Of a stretch of 64,000 nt of DNA, positions 43,428 to 51,492 are shown one piece after another (within the stretch, counting starts at the first letter, position 1; each line of letters starts with the position of its first letter). The notes beneath the pieces were generated by a model that saw only the letters and a list, made by a program, of their open reading frames with translations, ran no database searches and was not told where the DNA came from. The position numbers and the translations under genes are program-made. Source of the DNA: Bacillus thuringiensis (GTDB taxonomy: Bacteria; Bacillota; Bacilli; Bacillales; Bacillaceae_G). The DNA lies in NCBI RefSeq assembly GCF_022095615.2, contig NZ_CP155559.1, forward strand, positions 431,501 to 495,500, given 5' to 3'.

Positions 43428-44165
43428 ATGAATAATTATAAATTAACGATTCAGTACGATGGTGCACGTTTTAAAGGCTGGCAACGTCTCGGTAATAACG
43501 ATAATACAATTCAAGGGAAAATCGAAAGTGTTATATCTGAAATGGTCGGAAAAGAAATTGAAATTATCGGTTGTAGTAGAACAGACGCTGGTGTACATGC
43601 TTTGAATCAAGTTGCTAACTTTCAAAGTGATGAGAAGTTAGTGGAACATAAAGTGAAAAAATATTTAAATCAATATTTACCTAATGATATTAGCATTACG
43701 AATGTAGAAGAAGTTCAAGATCGCTTCCATGCTCGTTACAACTCTAAAGCAAAAACGTATCTTTATAAGATTTGGAATGAAGAGCATACAAATCCATTTA
43801 TGCGTAAATACAGCATGCATGTGAATAAAAAATTAAATGTGAAAAGCATGAAAGAAGCTGCGAAACATTTAGTTGGTTCACATGACTTTACCGCTTTTTC
43901 AAATGCGAAATCAAAGAAAAAGTCTATGGTGCGAGAAGTATATACACTTGATGTGATGGAAGAGGCGGGATTTGTACAAATTAGAGTAAGTGGTAACGGA
44001 TTCCTTCATAACATGGTACGAAAAATTGTTGGAGCATTAATTGAAGTTGGATTAGGACAATTAGATGCAGAAGCAATTCCACAAATTTTAGAGGCTAAAC
44101 AACGTAATCAAATTAATTGCCTTGCTGATGCGAGTGGTTTGTATTTGGAGAATGTGGAGTTTTAA
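43428..44165 (+). CDS. truA: tRNA pseudouridine(38-40) synthase TruA
   Basis: 245 residues. Isomerises uridine to pseudouridine at positions 38-40 of tRNA. The catalytic Asp is in GCSRTDAGVHALNQV; RFHARYNSKAKTYLYKIW and NGFLHNMVRKIVG are conserved TruA segments. GGAG lies 7 nt before ATG 43428, better than the earlier ATG at 43413. B. cereus genomes usually carry another truA in the ribosomal-protein region; this copy is away from it, so it is a paralogue. Confidence 0.93.
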   Translation: MNNYKLTIQYDGARFKGWQRLGNNDNTIQGKIESVISEMVGKEIEIIGCSRTDAGVHALNQVANFQSDEKLVEHKVKKYLNQYLPNDISITNVEEVQDRFHARYNSKAKTYLYKIWNEEHTNPFMRKYSMHVNKKLNVKSMKEAAKHLVGSHDFTAFSNAKSKKKSMVREVYTLDVMEEAGFVQIRVSGNGFLHNMVRKIVGALIEVGLGQLDAEAIPQILEAKQRNQINCLADASGLYLENVEF

Positions 44166-44173
44166 TAATCAGT

Positions 44174-44206
44174 AAAAAATCGAGCTGTGTAGGCTCGATT
44201 TTTTTA
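44174..44206. terminator. Terminator after truA
   Basis: AAAAAATCGAGC/GCTCGATTTTTTT arms; can also serve the - strand membrane protein. Confidence 0.85.
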
Positions 44207-44216
44207 TGTTTTGGTG

Positions 44217-44414
44217 TTAAGAAGATTTCTCTTTCTTCATACGTATCTTTAAATTCCAAAAAGCAGCCAGCATAATAGCTGCAAAAGAGCCGCTAATTGT
44301 TGCTAGTAGCTTTGCATAAGGATAGGCATTCATATCAATGAGTAGCATCATACATAGAAGGACAGGGAAGAAGGCTAAGTATTGTAATAACTTTAATTTT
44401 TTATCATTACTCAT
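44217..44414 (-). CDS. Small two-helix membrane protein
   Basis: 65 residues with two hydrophobic helices (YLAFFPVLLCMMLLIDM and LLATISGSFAAIMLAAFW) and Lys-rich ends. AAAGGAACG lies before the ATG. No family recognised. Single gene between truA and the sigma-54 regulator. Confidence 0.65.
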   Translation of the reverse strand: MSNDKKLKLLQYLAFFPVLLCMMLLIDMNAYPYAKLLATISGSFAAIMLAAFWNLKIRMKKEKSS

Positions 44415-44521
44415 ATATATCGTTCCTTTCTAGTATGTTATATGTTTATTATAGCATATTTTTCCAAATAATGATTTGTACTTGGAAGCGGATTCATCCT
44501 ACATTTGATTAAAGTTTCATT

Positions 44522-45925
44522 TCATATGTGTAAATGAAGTTTTTTAATCCGATATTGTAAGTTTTGCCTACTTAATCCCAAAAACTTTGCAGCTTGTGAA
44601 ATATTACCGTGGTACTCTTTCAGAATTTGATTGATGTAGTTCTTTTCCATTGCCTCTATTGTGTGCTTTAACGTTTTAGGTGCATCAGCATCGTTATTAG
44701 TCAGGGAAGGTTGCATATTGAATTCTTTTTTTATTTGTTCGCGAAAGCGAGTGGGAAGATGAAACGCTGTAATGATATTTTCATCTTCAACTAAATTCAT
44801 TGAACCTTCAATGATATGTTCCAATTCTCGTACGTTTCCAGGCCAATCATATGCATACAAGAATTCTCTTACATGTACATCTAGATCTGTTACGCCGAGT
44901 CCAAATTGAATGTTGTACTTTTCGATAAAGTGCTGAACAAGAGCTGGAATATCTTCTTTTCGTTCACGTAAAGGCGGGAGACATAAAGTAACGACGCTTA
45001 ATCGGTAATATAAGTCTTCCCGTAATCGATTGTGTGCAATAGCTTCAAGAGGGTCTTCATTAATAGTTGCTATAATACGAACATCAATTTCTTTTTCTTG
45101 TGTGCCTCCGATTCTTCGTATTGTTTTTTCTTGTATAGCTCGCAGTAACTTCGCTTGAAGTGCTGGACTTAATGAGTTGATCTCATCTAATAACAAAGTT
45201 CCTCCGTTTGCTTCTTCAAATAAACCAGCTTTATCGAGGGCTCCTGTAAATGCACCTCGGTTCGTACCAAATAATAAGCTTTCCATGAGTGTATCAGGTA
45301 TAGCGGCACAATTTTGTGAAATAAATGGTTTTGTTGAACGCTGACTTTCATTATGAATACTTTGTGCGAATAGTTCCTTTCCGGTACCTGTTTCTCCTAC
45401 GAGAAGTATGGATGAGGATGTACGAATTACTCTCTTAGCTTCTGTAATGACGGATTGAATAGCGCTAGAATCACCGATAATGTGATCAAAGGTAAACTTA
45501 TTATTTGGTTTTCGAGAAAGGTTCGTTTTCATTGTTTGTTTGGAGTGGCTAATCTCTGTTGAAATTTCAATAGCGCCTTTAATTTTTCCGTTTTCTATTA
45601 TAGGGAAAGTATTGTTAATCGTCGTAATTTCTTGCCCTTTATTGTTAAAATACGTTTGTTTTATATTTTTGTTTGTTTTTCCTAATTTTAATGCTTCTAT
45701 AAGAGTACTATTTTTATTTTCTTCAAATGCGAATACTTCTAAAGGACTTTTATATAGCACATCTGAGCGCTCCATTGATTCAATTTCCATCATTTTGCGG
45801 TTATAGATAATCGTTTTACTTTCCTCATTAATAATATGAATCCCGATATCGAGTTCATTGAGTAAAGTTTCATATAGCATATTCATTTCAATGATTTGTT
45901 TAAAATTAATGTCTTCTGTACGCAT
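44522..45925 (-). CDS. Sigma-54-dependent transcriptional activator (RocR-like)
   Basis: 467 residues. N-terminal PAS-like sensor (about 15-120; IIENGKIKGAIEISTEISHS), AAA+ domain with Walker A GETGTGKELF, the sigma-54 contact loop GAFTGA, Walker B LLLDEINSLS, and a C-terminal Fis-type HTH (SQAAKFLGLSRQNLQYRIKK). It activates promoters with -24/-12 elements; one lies 180 bp away on the divergent operon. The single PAS sensor suggests a metabolite ligand, as in RocR. GAGGAG precedes ATG 45925. The gene shares the intergenic region with paired GCAAAA-type dyads. Confidence 0.92.
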   Translation of the reverse strand: MRTEDINFKQIIEMNMLYETLLNELDIGIHIINEESKTIIYNRKMMEIESMERSDVLYKSPLEVFAFEENKNSTLIEALKLGKTNKNIKQTYFNNKGQEITTINNTFPIIENGKIKGAIEISTEISHSKQTMKTNLSRKPNNKFTFDHIIGDSSAIQSVITEAKRVIRTSSSILLVGETGTGKELFAQSIHNESQRSTKPFISQNCAAIPDTLMESLLFGTNRGAFTGALDKAGLFEEANGGTLLLDEINSLSPALQAKLLRAIQEKTIRRIGGTQEKEIDVRIIATINEDPLEAIAHNRLREDLYYRLSVVTLCLPPLRERKEDIPALVQHFIEKYNIQFGLGVTDLDVHVREFLYAYDWPGNVRELEHIIEGSMNLVEDENIITAFHLPTRFREQIKKEFNMQPSLTNNDADAPKTLKHTIEAMEKNYINQILKEYHGNISQAAKFLGLSRQNLQYRIKKLHLHI

Positions 45926-45996
45926 AGATTATCTTCTCCTCATTTCACCCTATGAAGACTGACTTTTTATAATTTTATTAAAATTCTTATAAAATC

Positions 45997-46053
45997 GCAA
46001 AAATTTTTTGCTATTTTCTTTTTAAAACTTCTTGAATGATAGAAAAATTTTGC
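45997..46053. promoter_or_regulatory. Candidate activator sites (GCAAAA dyads)
   Basis: GCAAAAATTTTTTGC at 45997-46011 is a near-perfect dyad; a second site AGAAAAATTTTGC lies at 46041-46053. They lie 50-110 bp upstream of the sigma-54 promoter. Enhancer-like upstream sites for the divergent activator are expected here. Confidence 0.55.
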
Positions 46054-46105
46054 GGTTATGAAGATTTTTTTGTGAGAAACCTTTATTTTAAACAGGAATT
46101 GGAGA

Positions 46106-46123
46106 TTGGTACGCATTTTGCAT
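46106..46123 (+). promoter_or_regulatory. Sigma-54 (-24/-12) promoter
   Basis: TTGGTACGCATTTTGCAT has GG and GC exactly 10 nt apart and matches the TGGCAC-N5-TTGC consensus at most positions. The 84-residue gene begins about 77 bp downstream of it. Confidence 0.8.
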
Positions 46124-46199
46124 AAATAATAGTTGAAATCTTTAAAGGAGGGATATGCAACGTTTCAGTACCAATTAATAAGAAGGAGGAATTTATAAA

Positions 46200-46454
46200 G
46201 TGAAGACGGTTATAGAAGGCGTGTATAGTCCTTGTTACGGGAAAGTAGAGAAGTTATTTGTTATGGAAAGTTCTTACGTATACGAGTGGGAAAAATTAGC
46301 GTTAATTGAAACAATAGATAAACAGAAAGTAGAAATTAAGGTAGGAATCAGTGGGTATATCGAATCATTAGAAGTAGTAGAAGGACAAGCCATCGCTAAT
46401 CAAAAGTTATTAATAACAGTGAGGGATGATCTTTTAATAACAGGTAGTGATTAA
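46200..46454 (+). CDS. Stand-alone lipoyl/biotinyl-like domain protein
   Basis: 84 residues, one beta-barrel of the lipoyl/biotinyl attachment fold: VYSPCYGKVEKLFV (first hairpin), IETIDKQKVEIKV (the loop that carries the modified Lys; Lys41 is the candidate in a D-K-Q context) and GYIESLEVVEGQAI (closing half). The start is GTG with AAGGAGG upstream. It is the first gene behind a sigma-54 promoter and precedes an amino-acid permease. It could be lipoylated or a non-modified relative of such domains; no partner enzyme is encoded nearby. Confidence 0.7.
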   Translation: MKTVIEGVYSPCYGKVEKLFVMESSYVYEWEKLALIETIDKQKVEIKVGISGYIESLEVVEGQAIANQKLLITVRDDLLITGSD

Positions 46455-46553
46455 TACTATGCATTTTGCTCTTTTCAATAATTATTCTTATTATGAACAA
46501 TTTTAAAAACGCTTACATGAAATGGGTTTCCAAAGTGAAAAGGGGGGATTTAT

Positions 46554-47975
46554 ATGATGGATCAAAACCAAGGGTTAAAAAGAGAATTGAAAAGCAGGCA
46601 CATATTTATGATTGCACTTGGAGGAGTTATTGGTACCGGTCTTTTTTTAGGATCTGGGTATACAATTCATGAAGCTGGGCCTGGAGGAGCGATTGTAGCG
46701 TATCTTGTTGGAGGATTTGTTATGTATTTAACGATGCTCTGTCTTGGAGAGTTAGCTGTTGCGATGCCTGACGCAGGATCTTATCAAACGTATGCTACAA
46801 AGCACATTTCCCCTGCAGCGGGTTATGTAGTGGGATGGATGTCGTGGTTAAACTGGTCTGCTACGATAGGTATTGAACTGATTGCAGTTAGTATTTTAAT
46901 GAAACGATGGTTTCCTGATGTACCGTCATGGATTTGGTGTGTAGCGTTTGCGGTGCTTCTCTTTGCTATAAATGCATTATCTTCAAGAAGTTTTGCAGAA
47001 GTTGAATTTTGGTTTGCAAGTATTAAAGTCATTACAATCATTGCATTTATTATTTTGGGCGGGGCAGCAATGTTTGGTTTTCTAGATATGAAAGGAAATG
47101 AACCAGCACCGATGTTCTCTAGCTTTACTGATTATGGTGGGTTGTTTCCAAATGGATTATCAGCCATTTTAATTACGATGATTGCAGTTAATTTTTCCTT
47201 CCAAGGAACGGAACTAGTTGGTATTGCAGCTGGAGAGAGTGAAAATCCAGAAAAAACAATCCCGAAGGCAATTAATAATACAGTTTGGCGTATACTTGTG
47301 TTCTTTGTATTATCTATTTTTATTCTTGCGGGACTATTCCCTTGGCAGCAAGCGGGAGTGATAGAAAGTCCATTCGTAGTTGTATTTGATAAAATTGGTA
47401 TTCCTTATGCAGCTGATATTATAAATTTTGTTATTATTACAGCGGTTTTATCCGTTGCGAATTCAGGATTATATGCAACTTCTCGTATGCTATGGTCTAT
47501 GTCTAATCAAGGAATGATTAGTCCGATTTTTGGTAAGTTATCTAAAAATGGTGTTCCTATTTATGCATTGATTGTAAGTACTATTGTAGGTTGTCTTTCA
47601 TTACTATCAGGTATTTATGCGGAAGATACAGTTTATTTATGGCTACTTTCTATTGCCGGATTTGGGGCGATATTAGTTTGGGCATCTATTGCTCTATCTA
47701 ACTTATTAGCTAGAAGGGCGTATATTAAGCAGGGCGGGGATGTGAAGGACTTGAAATTTAAAACACCCCTATATCCATTCGTACCACTGCTTGCGTTAGT
47801 ATTAAATGTAACGGTAATCGTAGCTATGGCCTTTATCCCAGAGCAAAGAATGGCGTTATATTGTGGAATTCCATTTATGATTGTTTGCTTACTGTTTTAC
47901 CGTGCGACCAAAAATAAGGGAAGCAAAATAGAACATGTTGAAAAAGTAAATACAACAGAAGCAGAAAGTTTATAA
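46554..47975 (+). CDS. Amino-acid permease (APC/AAT family)
   Basis: 473 residues, 12 membrane helices. The N-terminal RELKSRHIFMIALGGVIGTG, LGSGYTIHEAGPGGAIVAY and YVVGWMSWLNW are typical of AAT permeases (RocE/GabP/ProY group). Takes up an amino acid with H+. GGGGGG lies 6 nt before the first ATG. It is in the sigma-54 unit with the lipoyl-like protein, so the likely substrate is the inducer of the divergent regulator, possibly arginine, ornithine, proline or a related amino acid. A terminator follows. Confidence 0.88.
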   Translation: MMDQNQGLKRELKSRHIFMIALGGVIGTGLFLGSGYTIHEAGPGGAIVAYLVGGFVMYLTMLCLGELAVAMPDAGSYQTYATKHISPAAGYVVGWMSWLNWSATIGIELIAVSILMKRWFPDVPSWIWCVAFAVLLFAINALSSRSFAEVEFWFASIKVITIIAFIILGGAAMFGFLDMKGNEPAPMFSSFTDYGGLFPNGLSAILITMIAVNFSFQGTELVGIAAGESENPEKTIPKAINNTVWRILVFFVLSIFILAGLFPWQQAGVIESPFVVVFDKIGIPYAADIINFVIITAVLSVANSGLYATSRMLWSMSNQGMISPIFGKLSKNGVPIYALIVSTIVGCLSLLSGIYAEDTVYLWLLSIAGFGAILVWASIALSNLLARRAYIKQGGDVKDLKFKTPLYPFVPLLALVLNVTVIVAMAFIPEQRMALYCGIPFMIVCLLFYRATKNKGSKIEHVEKVNTTEAESL

Positions 47976-47996
47976 ATATATTAGAAACTTATGCTG

Positions 47997-48036
47997 AAAA
48001 AAGAGACTGTAAAATTGTAAACAGTCTCTTTTTTTG
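47997..48036 (+). terminator. Rho-independent terminator
   Basis: AAGAGACTGT/ACAGTCTCTT arms followed by TTTTT, after the permease. Confidence 0.9.
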
Positions 48037-48083
48037 TGACAATAAAGCTGGAAACATACTATGTATGCAAAGGGGAATTAGCG

Positions 48084-49358
48084 ATGAATCAAGAAGTTTC
48101 ACAGCTATTAGAACAGATTGATCTACGAAAGAATGATCTACTAGAGCTTACAAAGAATTTAATCCGTTTTGAAACACCAGCACCGCCGGCGAGAAACACA
48201 AATGAGGCACAAGAATTTGTTGCGGATTTTCTAAGAAAACGAAATTTTAATGTTGATAAATGGGATGTATATCCGAATGACCCGAACGTTGTTGGGGTGA
48301 AAAAAGGAATAGAAAGTGACACACATAAAAGTCTTATTATTAACGGACATATGGATGTAGCTGAAGTGTCAGCAGATGAGGCGTGGGAGACTCATCCGTT
48401 TGATCCGTTTATAAAAGATGGTTGGCTAGTTGGACGTGGTGCGGCAGATATGAAAGGTGGACTGGCTGGAGCGCTATTTGCTATTCAGATTTTACAAGAA
48501 GCAGGCATTGAATTACCTGGAGATTTAATCTTTCAATCAGTAATTGGGGAAGAAGTTGGAGAGGCAGGTACACTTCAATGCTGCAAAAGAGGTTATGATG
48601 CTGATTTTGCAGTCGTAGTGGATACGAGTGATTTACATATGCAAGGACAGGGCGGCGTAATTACTGGATGGATTACTGTGAAAAGCCCCCAGACGTTTCA
48701 TGATGCAACACGCAGGCAAATGATTCATGCTGGAGGACGTTTATTCGGAGCGAGTGCGATTGAAAAAATGATGAAAATCGTGCAAAGTTTACAAGAATTA
48801 GAGCGTCATTGGGCAGTGATGAAAACATATGAAGGTTATCCATCTGGAACAACAACAATTAACCCAGCTGTTATTGAAGGCGGACGGCATGCAGCGTTTA
48901 TTGCGGACGAGTGCCGGTTATGGATAACAGTGCACTTTTATCCGAATGAAACACATGAACAAATCGTACAAGAAATTGAAGCGTATATTGGGAAAGTAGC
49001 GGCTGCCGACCCATGGTTAAGTGAAAATCCACCACAATTTAAGTGGGGTGGAGAATCAATGATTGTGGATCGTGGCGAAATTTTCCCTTCTTTAGAAGTA
49101 GATAGTGAACATGCAGCAGTAAAAACTCTTTGCTCAGTACATGAATCAATTCTATCTAAACATGCAATTTTAGATATGTCTGCAACGGTAACGGATGGTG
49201 GTTGGTTTAGTGAATTTCATATTCCGGCTGTTATTTACGGACCAGGTACATTAGAAGAAGCGCATTCAATAAATGAGAAAGTTGAAGTAGAACAGTTAAT
49301 TGAATTTACAAAAGTAATAACAGCATTTATATATGAATGGTGTCATACAAAAAAATAG
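48084..49358 (+). CDS. M20-family metallo-deacylase (ArgE/DapE-like)
   Basis: 424 residues. Zn-dependent amidohydrolase: INGHMDVA (His ligand), GRGAADMKGGL (bridging Asp), VIGEEVGEAGT (catalytic Glu pair), VVVDTSD and the C-terminal His in TLEEAHSINEKVEV. The annotation acetylornithine deacetylase is common for this group, but relatives hydrolyse other N-acyl compounds (for example YlmB, a thiamine-salvage deformylase), so the substrate is open. ATG 48084 has AAGGGG 8 nt upstream. It lies after the permease terminator, so it may have its own promoter. Confidence 0.85.
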   Translation: MNQEVSQLLEQIDLRKNDLLELTKNLIRFETPAPPARNTNEAQEFVADFLRKRNFNVDKWDVYPNDPNVVGVKKGIESDTHKSLIINGHMDVAEVSADEAWETHPFDPFIKDGWLVGRGAADMKGGLAGALFAIQILQEAGIELPGDLIFQSVIGEEVGEAGTLQCCKRGYDADFAVVVDTSDLHMQGQGGVITGWITVKSPQTFHDATRRQMIHAGGRLFGASAIEKMMKIVQSLQELERHWAVMKTYEGYPSGTTTINPAVIEGGRHAAFIADECRLWITVHFYPNETHEQIVQEIEAYIGKVAAADPWLSENPPQFKWGGESMIVDRGEIFPSLEVDSEHAAVKTLCSVHESILSKHAILDMSATVTDGGWFSEFHIPAVIYGPGTLEEAHSINEKVEVEQLIEFTKVITAFIYEWCHTKK

Positions 49359-49367
49359 ATTAGTATG

Positions 49368-49402
49368 TTGAAATCGTACAGGTATGTATACTTGTACGAT
49401 TT
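49368..49402 (+). terminator. Rho-independent terminator
   Basis: AAATCGTACA and TGTACGATTT arms followed by TTTAG, after the M20 gene. Confidence 0.75.
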
Positions 49403-49408
49403 TTTAGT

Positions 49409-49449
49409 GAACTATTTCAGAGTTGAACAGAAACAACTGAAATAGTTCT
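49409..49449. repeat. Inverted repeat between convergent genes
   Basis: GAACTATTTCAG and CTGAAATAGTTC arms with a 16-17-nt loop. It probably helps terminate the XRE-DUF1232 gene on the - strand. Confidence 0.55.
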
Positions 49450-49457
49450 TTGTTTTT

Positions 49458-50111
49458 CTATGTCTTTCGTTTTAGTTCGATTAATTTCTCTTTCGCTAAT
49501 TCAACAGCAATTGCATCATCTAAATAGCCAATTGGAAAGAGATAATCGGGGATAATGTCTGTTGATAAAATGAAATACAATAATGCGCCTCCGAGAACCG
49601 CACGTTCCTCATTTGAAGTAGTCTCATTGCAAAATTGTTGATACATATCCGTTAATTGTTCAATAAAAGGGCCAGCGCTATCGATTTGTTCTAATTTACT
49701 TGCAAAACTTTCATGAATACGTTTTTCACCTTCTGTTGTTTGAGCATAGCGTTCATAGTTTTCAAGTTCTTGTTTTACGCGTGTTGTTGTATAGTCAAAA
49801 TCGAATAAGTTAGAGGATTGCAGCGTTTGCTGAATGGTATCAAGAGATGTGTACATATCCGTCTTTTCTTTATTTATGTGAGGAGAATCAGGATACATTT
49901 CATCAAATAACAATTGAGGTGGAACTTGCAAACATTCTGCAAATTTTTGTAGATGTTTTTGTTTTGGCGGTTGTTTACCATTCATAATTCTTGAGATTGT
50001 TGCGGGATCAATATTTGTATGCATTCCTAATTGGCGCATGGATAAGGCACGTTCTTTTAAAAGTTTTTTTATTAATATACTAAGCCGCTCATTTGGATTT
50101 TCTTTAGGCAT
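49458..50111 (-). CDS. XRE HTH protein with DUF1232 (YkvA-like) domain
   Basis: 217 residues. Residues 8-70 form an HTH_3 domain (LSMRQLGMHTNIDPATISRI); residues 150-205 form a DUF1232 helical/membrane-associated domain (FILSTDIIPDYLFPIGYLDD). DUF1232 is usually a short membrane-associated module of unknown role, here fused to a DNA-binding domain. AAGGAG lies 10-11 nt before the ATG. Divergent from ytaF, with a long inverted repeat in between that may be its operator. Confidence 0.85.
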   Translation of the reverse strand: MPKENPNERLSILIKKLLKERALSMRQLGMHTNIDPATISRIMNGKQPPKQKHLQKFAECLQVPPQLLFDEMYPDSPHINKEKTDMYTSLDTIQQTLQSSNLFDFDYTTTRVKQELENYERYAQTTEGEKRIHESFASKLEQIDSAGPFIEQLTDMYQQFCNETTSNEERAVLGGALLYFILSTDIIPDYLFPIGYLDDAIAVELAKEKLIELKRKT

Positions 50112-50140
50112 AGTGAAGGCACTCCTTTTTTATTGTTGAA

Positions 50141-50200
50141 AAAATGTTGAGCATTTATTACATGTATATGAAACAGACAGGCACAGTTGCTCAACATTTT
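50141..50200. promoter_or_regulatory. 13-bp inverted repeat with 34-bp spacer
   Basis: AAAATGTTGAGCA and TGCTCAACATTTT are perfect inverted copies in the region between the XRE-DUF1232 gene and ytaF. Such widely spaced arms look like two operators, for example for the divergent XRE protein. Confidence 0.6.
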
Positions 50201-50241
50201 CATAAGATGCATGGAAAAGTGAGAAAAAGGGGTGGCTGTTT

Positions 50242-50853
50242 ATGAGTACGGCAGGTCTATTTTCAATTTTTTTAATCGGGATCGCTTCTAATTTAGATAA
50301 TGCAGGTGTTGGGATTGCATATGGCATTCGTAAAATTCGAATTTCGTGGTTTAATAATTTTATCATTGCATTTTTTGGATTTTTATTTACTTTATTAGCT
50401 GGATTTTTTGGGAACTGGATCGCATTATTTATTTCAGAGTTTACGGCAAATTTGATTGGGGCCATTGTTTTAGGAATAATTGGAGTGTTTATTTTATGTC
50501 AGCCTTTCTTGAGTAAAAAAGAGACCGTAGACTCTAAAGATGATAGTGTACTTATGGAAATTTTACGGGATCCAGAAAAAGCAGATTTTGATGGATCTAA
50601 AACAATTAGTTTTTCTGAAGCAATTGTGTTAGGCGTTGCATTGTCTATTAATAATATCGCAGGTGGATTTGATGCTGGGGTAACAAATTTGAATCTGTGG
50701 CTTACAGCAACTATTTCTGGGGTGTTTAGTTTTATTTGTATTAGTGGTTTTGCGTATGTAGGAAAACGATTTTTAGCAGCATACTTAGGGAAATGGGCTA
50801 CTGTTATTGCGGGCGTGCTATTAATTCTTATTGGAATAGATCAGTTATTGTAA
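50242..50853 (+). CDS. ytaF: Sporulation membrane protein YtaF (MntP-like)
   Basis: 203 residues, six membrane helices in two similar halves (FLIGIASNLDNAGVGIAYGI and VLGVALSINNIAGGFDAGVT), each with the conserved Asn-Asp/Asn pair of the MntP/YtaF group. YtaF is a predicted membrane protein named for expression in sporulation; metal export is inferred from MntP. AAGGGGTGG precedes the ATG. Confidence 0.9.
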   Translation: MSTAGLFSIFLIGIASNLDNAGVGIAYGIRKIRISWFNNFIIAFFGFLFTLLAGFFGNWIALFISEFTANLIGAIVLGIIGVFILCQPFLSKKETVDSKDDSVLMEILRDPEKADFDGSKTISFSEAIVLGVALSINNIAGGFDAGVTNLNLWLTATISGVFSFICISGFAYVGKRFLAAYLGKWATVIAGVLLILIGIDQLL

Positions 50854-50951
50854 CATACAATGTTCGAGCATTTCCTCGGAAATACTCGAATGAATGGCAT
50901 ATATCGACATCGAATGTGCAATTACCGAAACGTTACTGTTTATATAAATAT

Positions 50952-50978
50952 GAAAGCACCTACATAGGTGCTTTTTTA
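50952..50978. terminator. Rho-independent terminator
   Basis: AAAGCACCTA/TAGGTGCTTT arms followed by TTT. Confidence 0.85.
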
Positions 50979-51317
50979 ACGTATATCTTCAATTAATTGT
51001 TCCGATTCTTCATGCATACTGTATTCACTTAACACTTGAATGCAAAGCCACTTTAATTCTTCGATAGTATGTTCAAGTTCTTCAGGAAGCACATGATGAA
51101 TGTCTTCAAGTCCCATTCCGAAATGAATGAGTTCAAGTACTTGATCATCGATGTTCCGATCCATTAGTAGTTCAAGCACTTCTAAATTGAATATGTATCG
51201 GTGAGCTTCATCGAGTGAAACAACTTTTAACTTCAAGCTTTCTACAATACTCAATATAAAAAGAAGAATTGTTTTTTCAAGAACAGGCTGTTTTTCCATT
51301 TGAAATATTAGTTTCAT
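50976..51317 (-). CDS. DUF3969-family protein
   Basis: 113 residues, helical and acidic. ILSIVESLKLKVVSLDEAHR and NIDDQVLELIHFGMGLEDIH match the DUF3969 family, small proteins of Bacillales. GGAGG lies 8 nt before the ATG. Single-gene unit. Function unknown. Confidence 0.8.
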   Translation of the reverse strand: MKLIFQMEKQPVLEKTILLFILSIVESLKLKVVSLDEAHRYIFNLEVLELLMDRNIDDQVLELIHFGMGLEDIHHVLPEELEHTIEELKWLCIQVLSEYSMHEESEQLIEDIR

Positions 51318-51378
51318 CTTTCACACCTCCACATATAGCGCTAGGTTGTACTATATTATTCAGGAGGGGGGAGCAAAT

Positions 51379-51417
51379 ATGCATGATATAGAGAAACTTT
51401 CAGTACGGTTTTTGTAA
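51379..51417 (+). other. Strong RBS followed by a 12-codon ORF
   Basis: AGGAGGGGGGAGCAAAT precedes ATG and the frame MHDIEKLSVRFL then stops. The RBS is stronger than that of most genes here. It may be a leader peptide or a leftover from a deleted gene. Confidence 0.35.
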
Positions 51418-51456
51418 GGGGATGGATAGCTGATAAAGTTGAGGATTTTATGAAAT

Positions 51457-51484
51457 AAAAAAATCCTGCTAGTATAGCAGGATA
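51457..51484 (-). terminator. Terminator of glsA
   Basis: On the - strand ATCCTGCTA/TAGCAGGAT followed by TTTTTTT. Confidence 0.9.
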
Positions 51485-51492
51485 ACTCTGAA

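Noticed and set aside
44505..44524. bcr1-like left end (GATTAAAGTTTCATTTCAT) at the end of the sigma-54 regulator gene
   Set aside because: Only about 19 bp with mismatches, partly coding; could be chance in AT-rich DNA.
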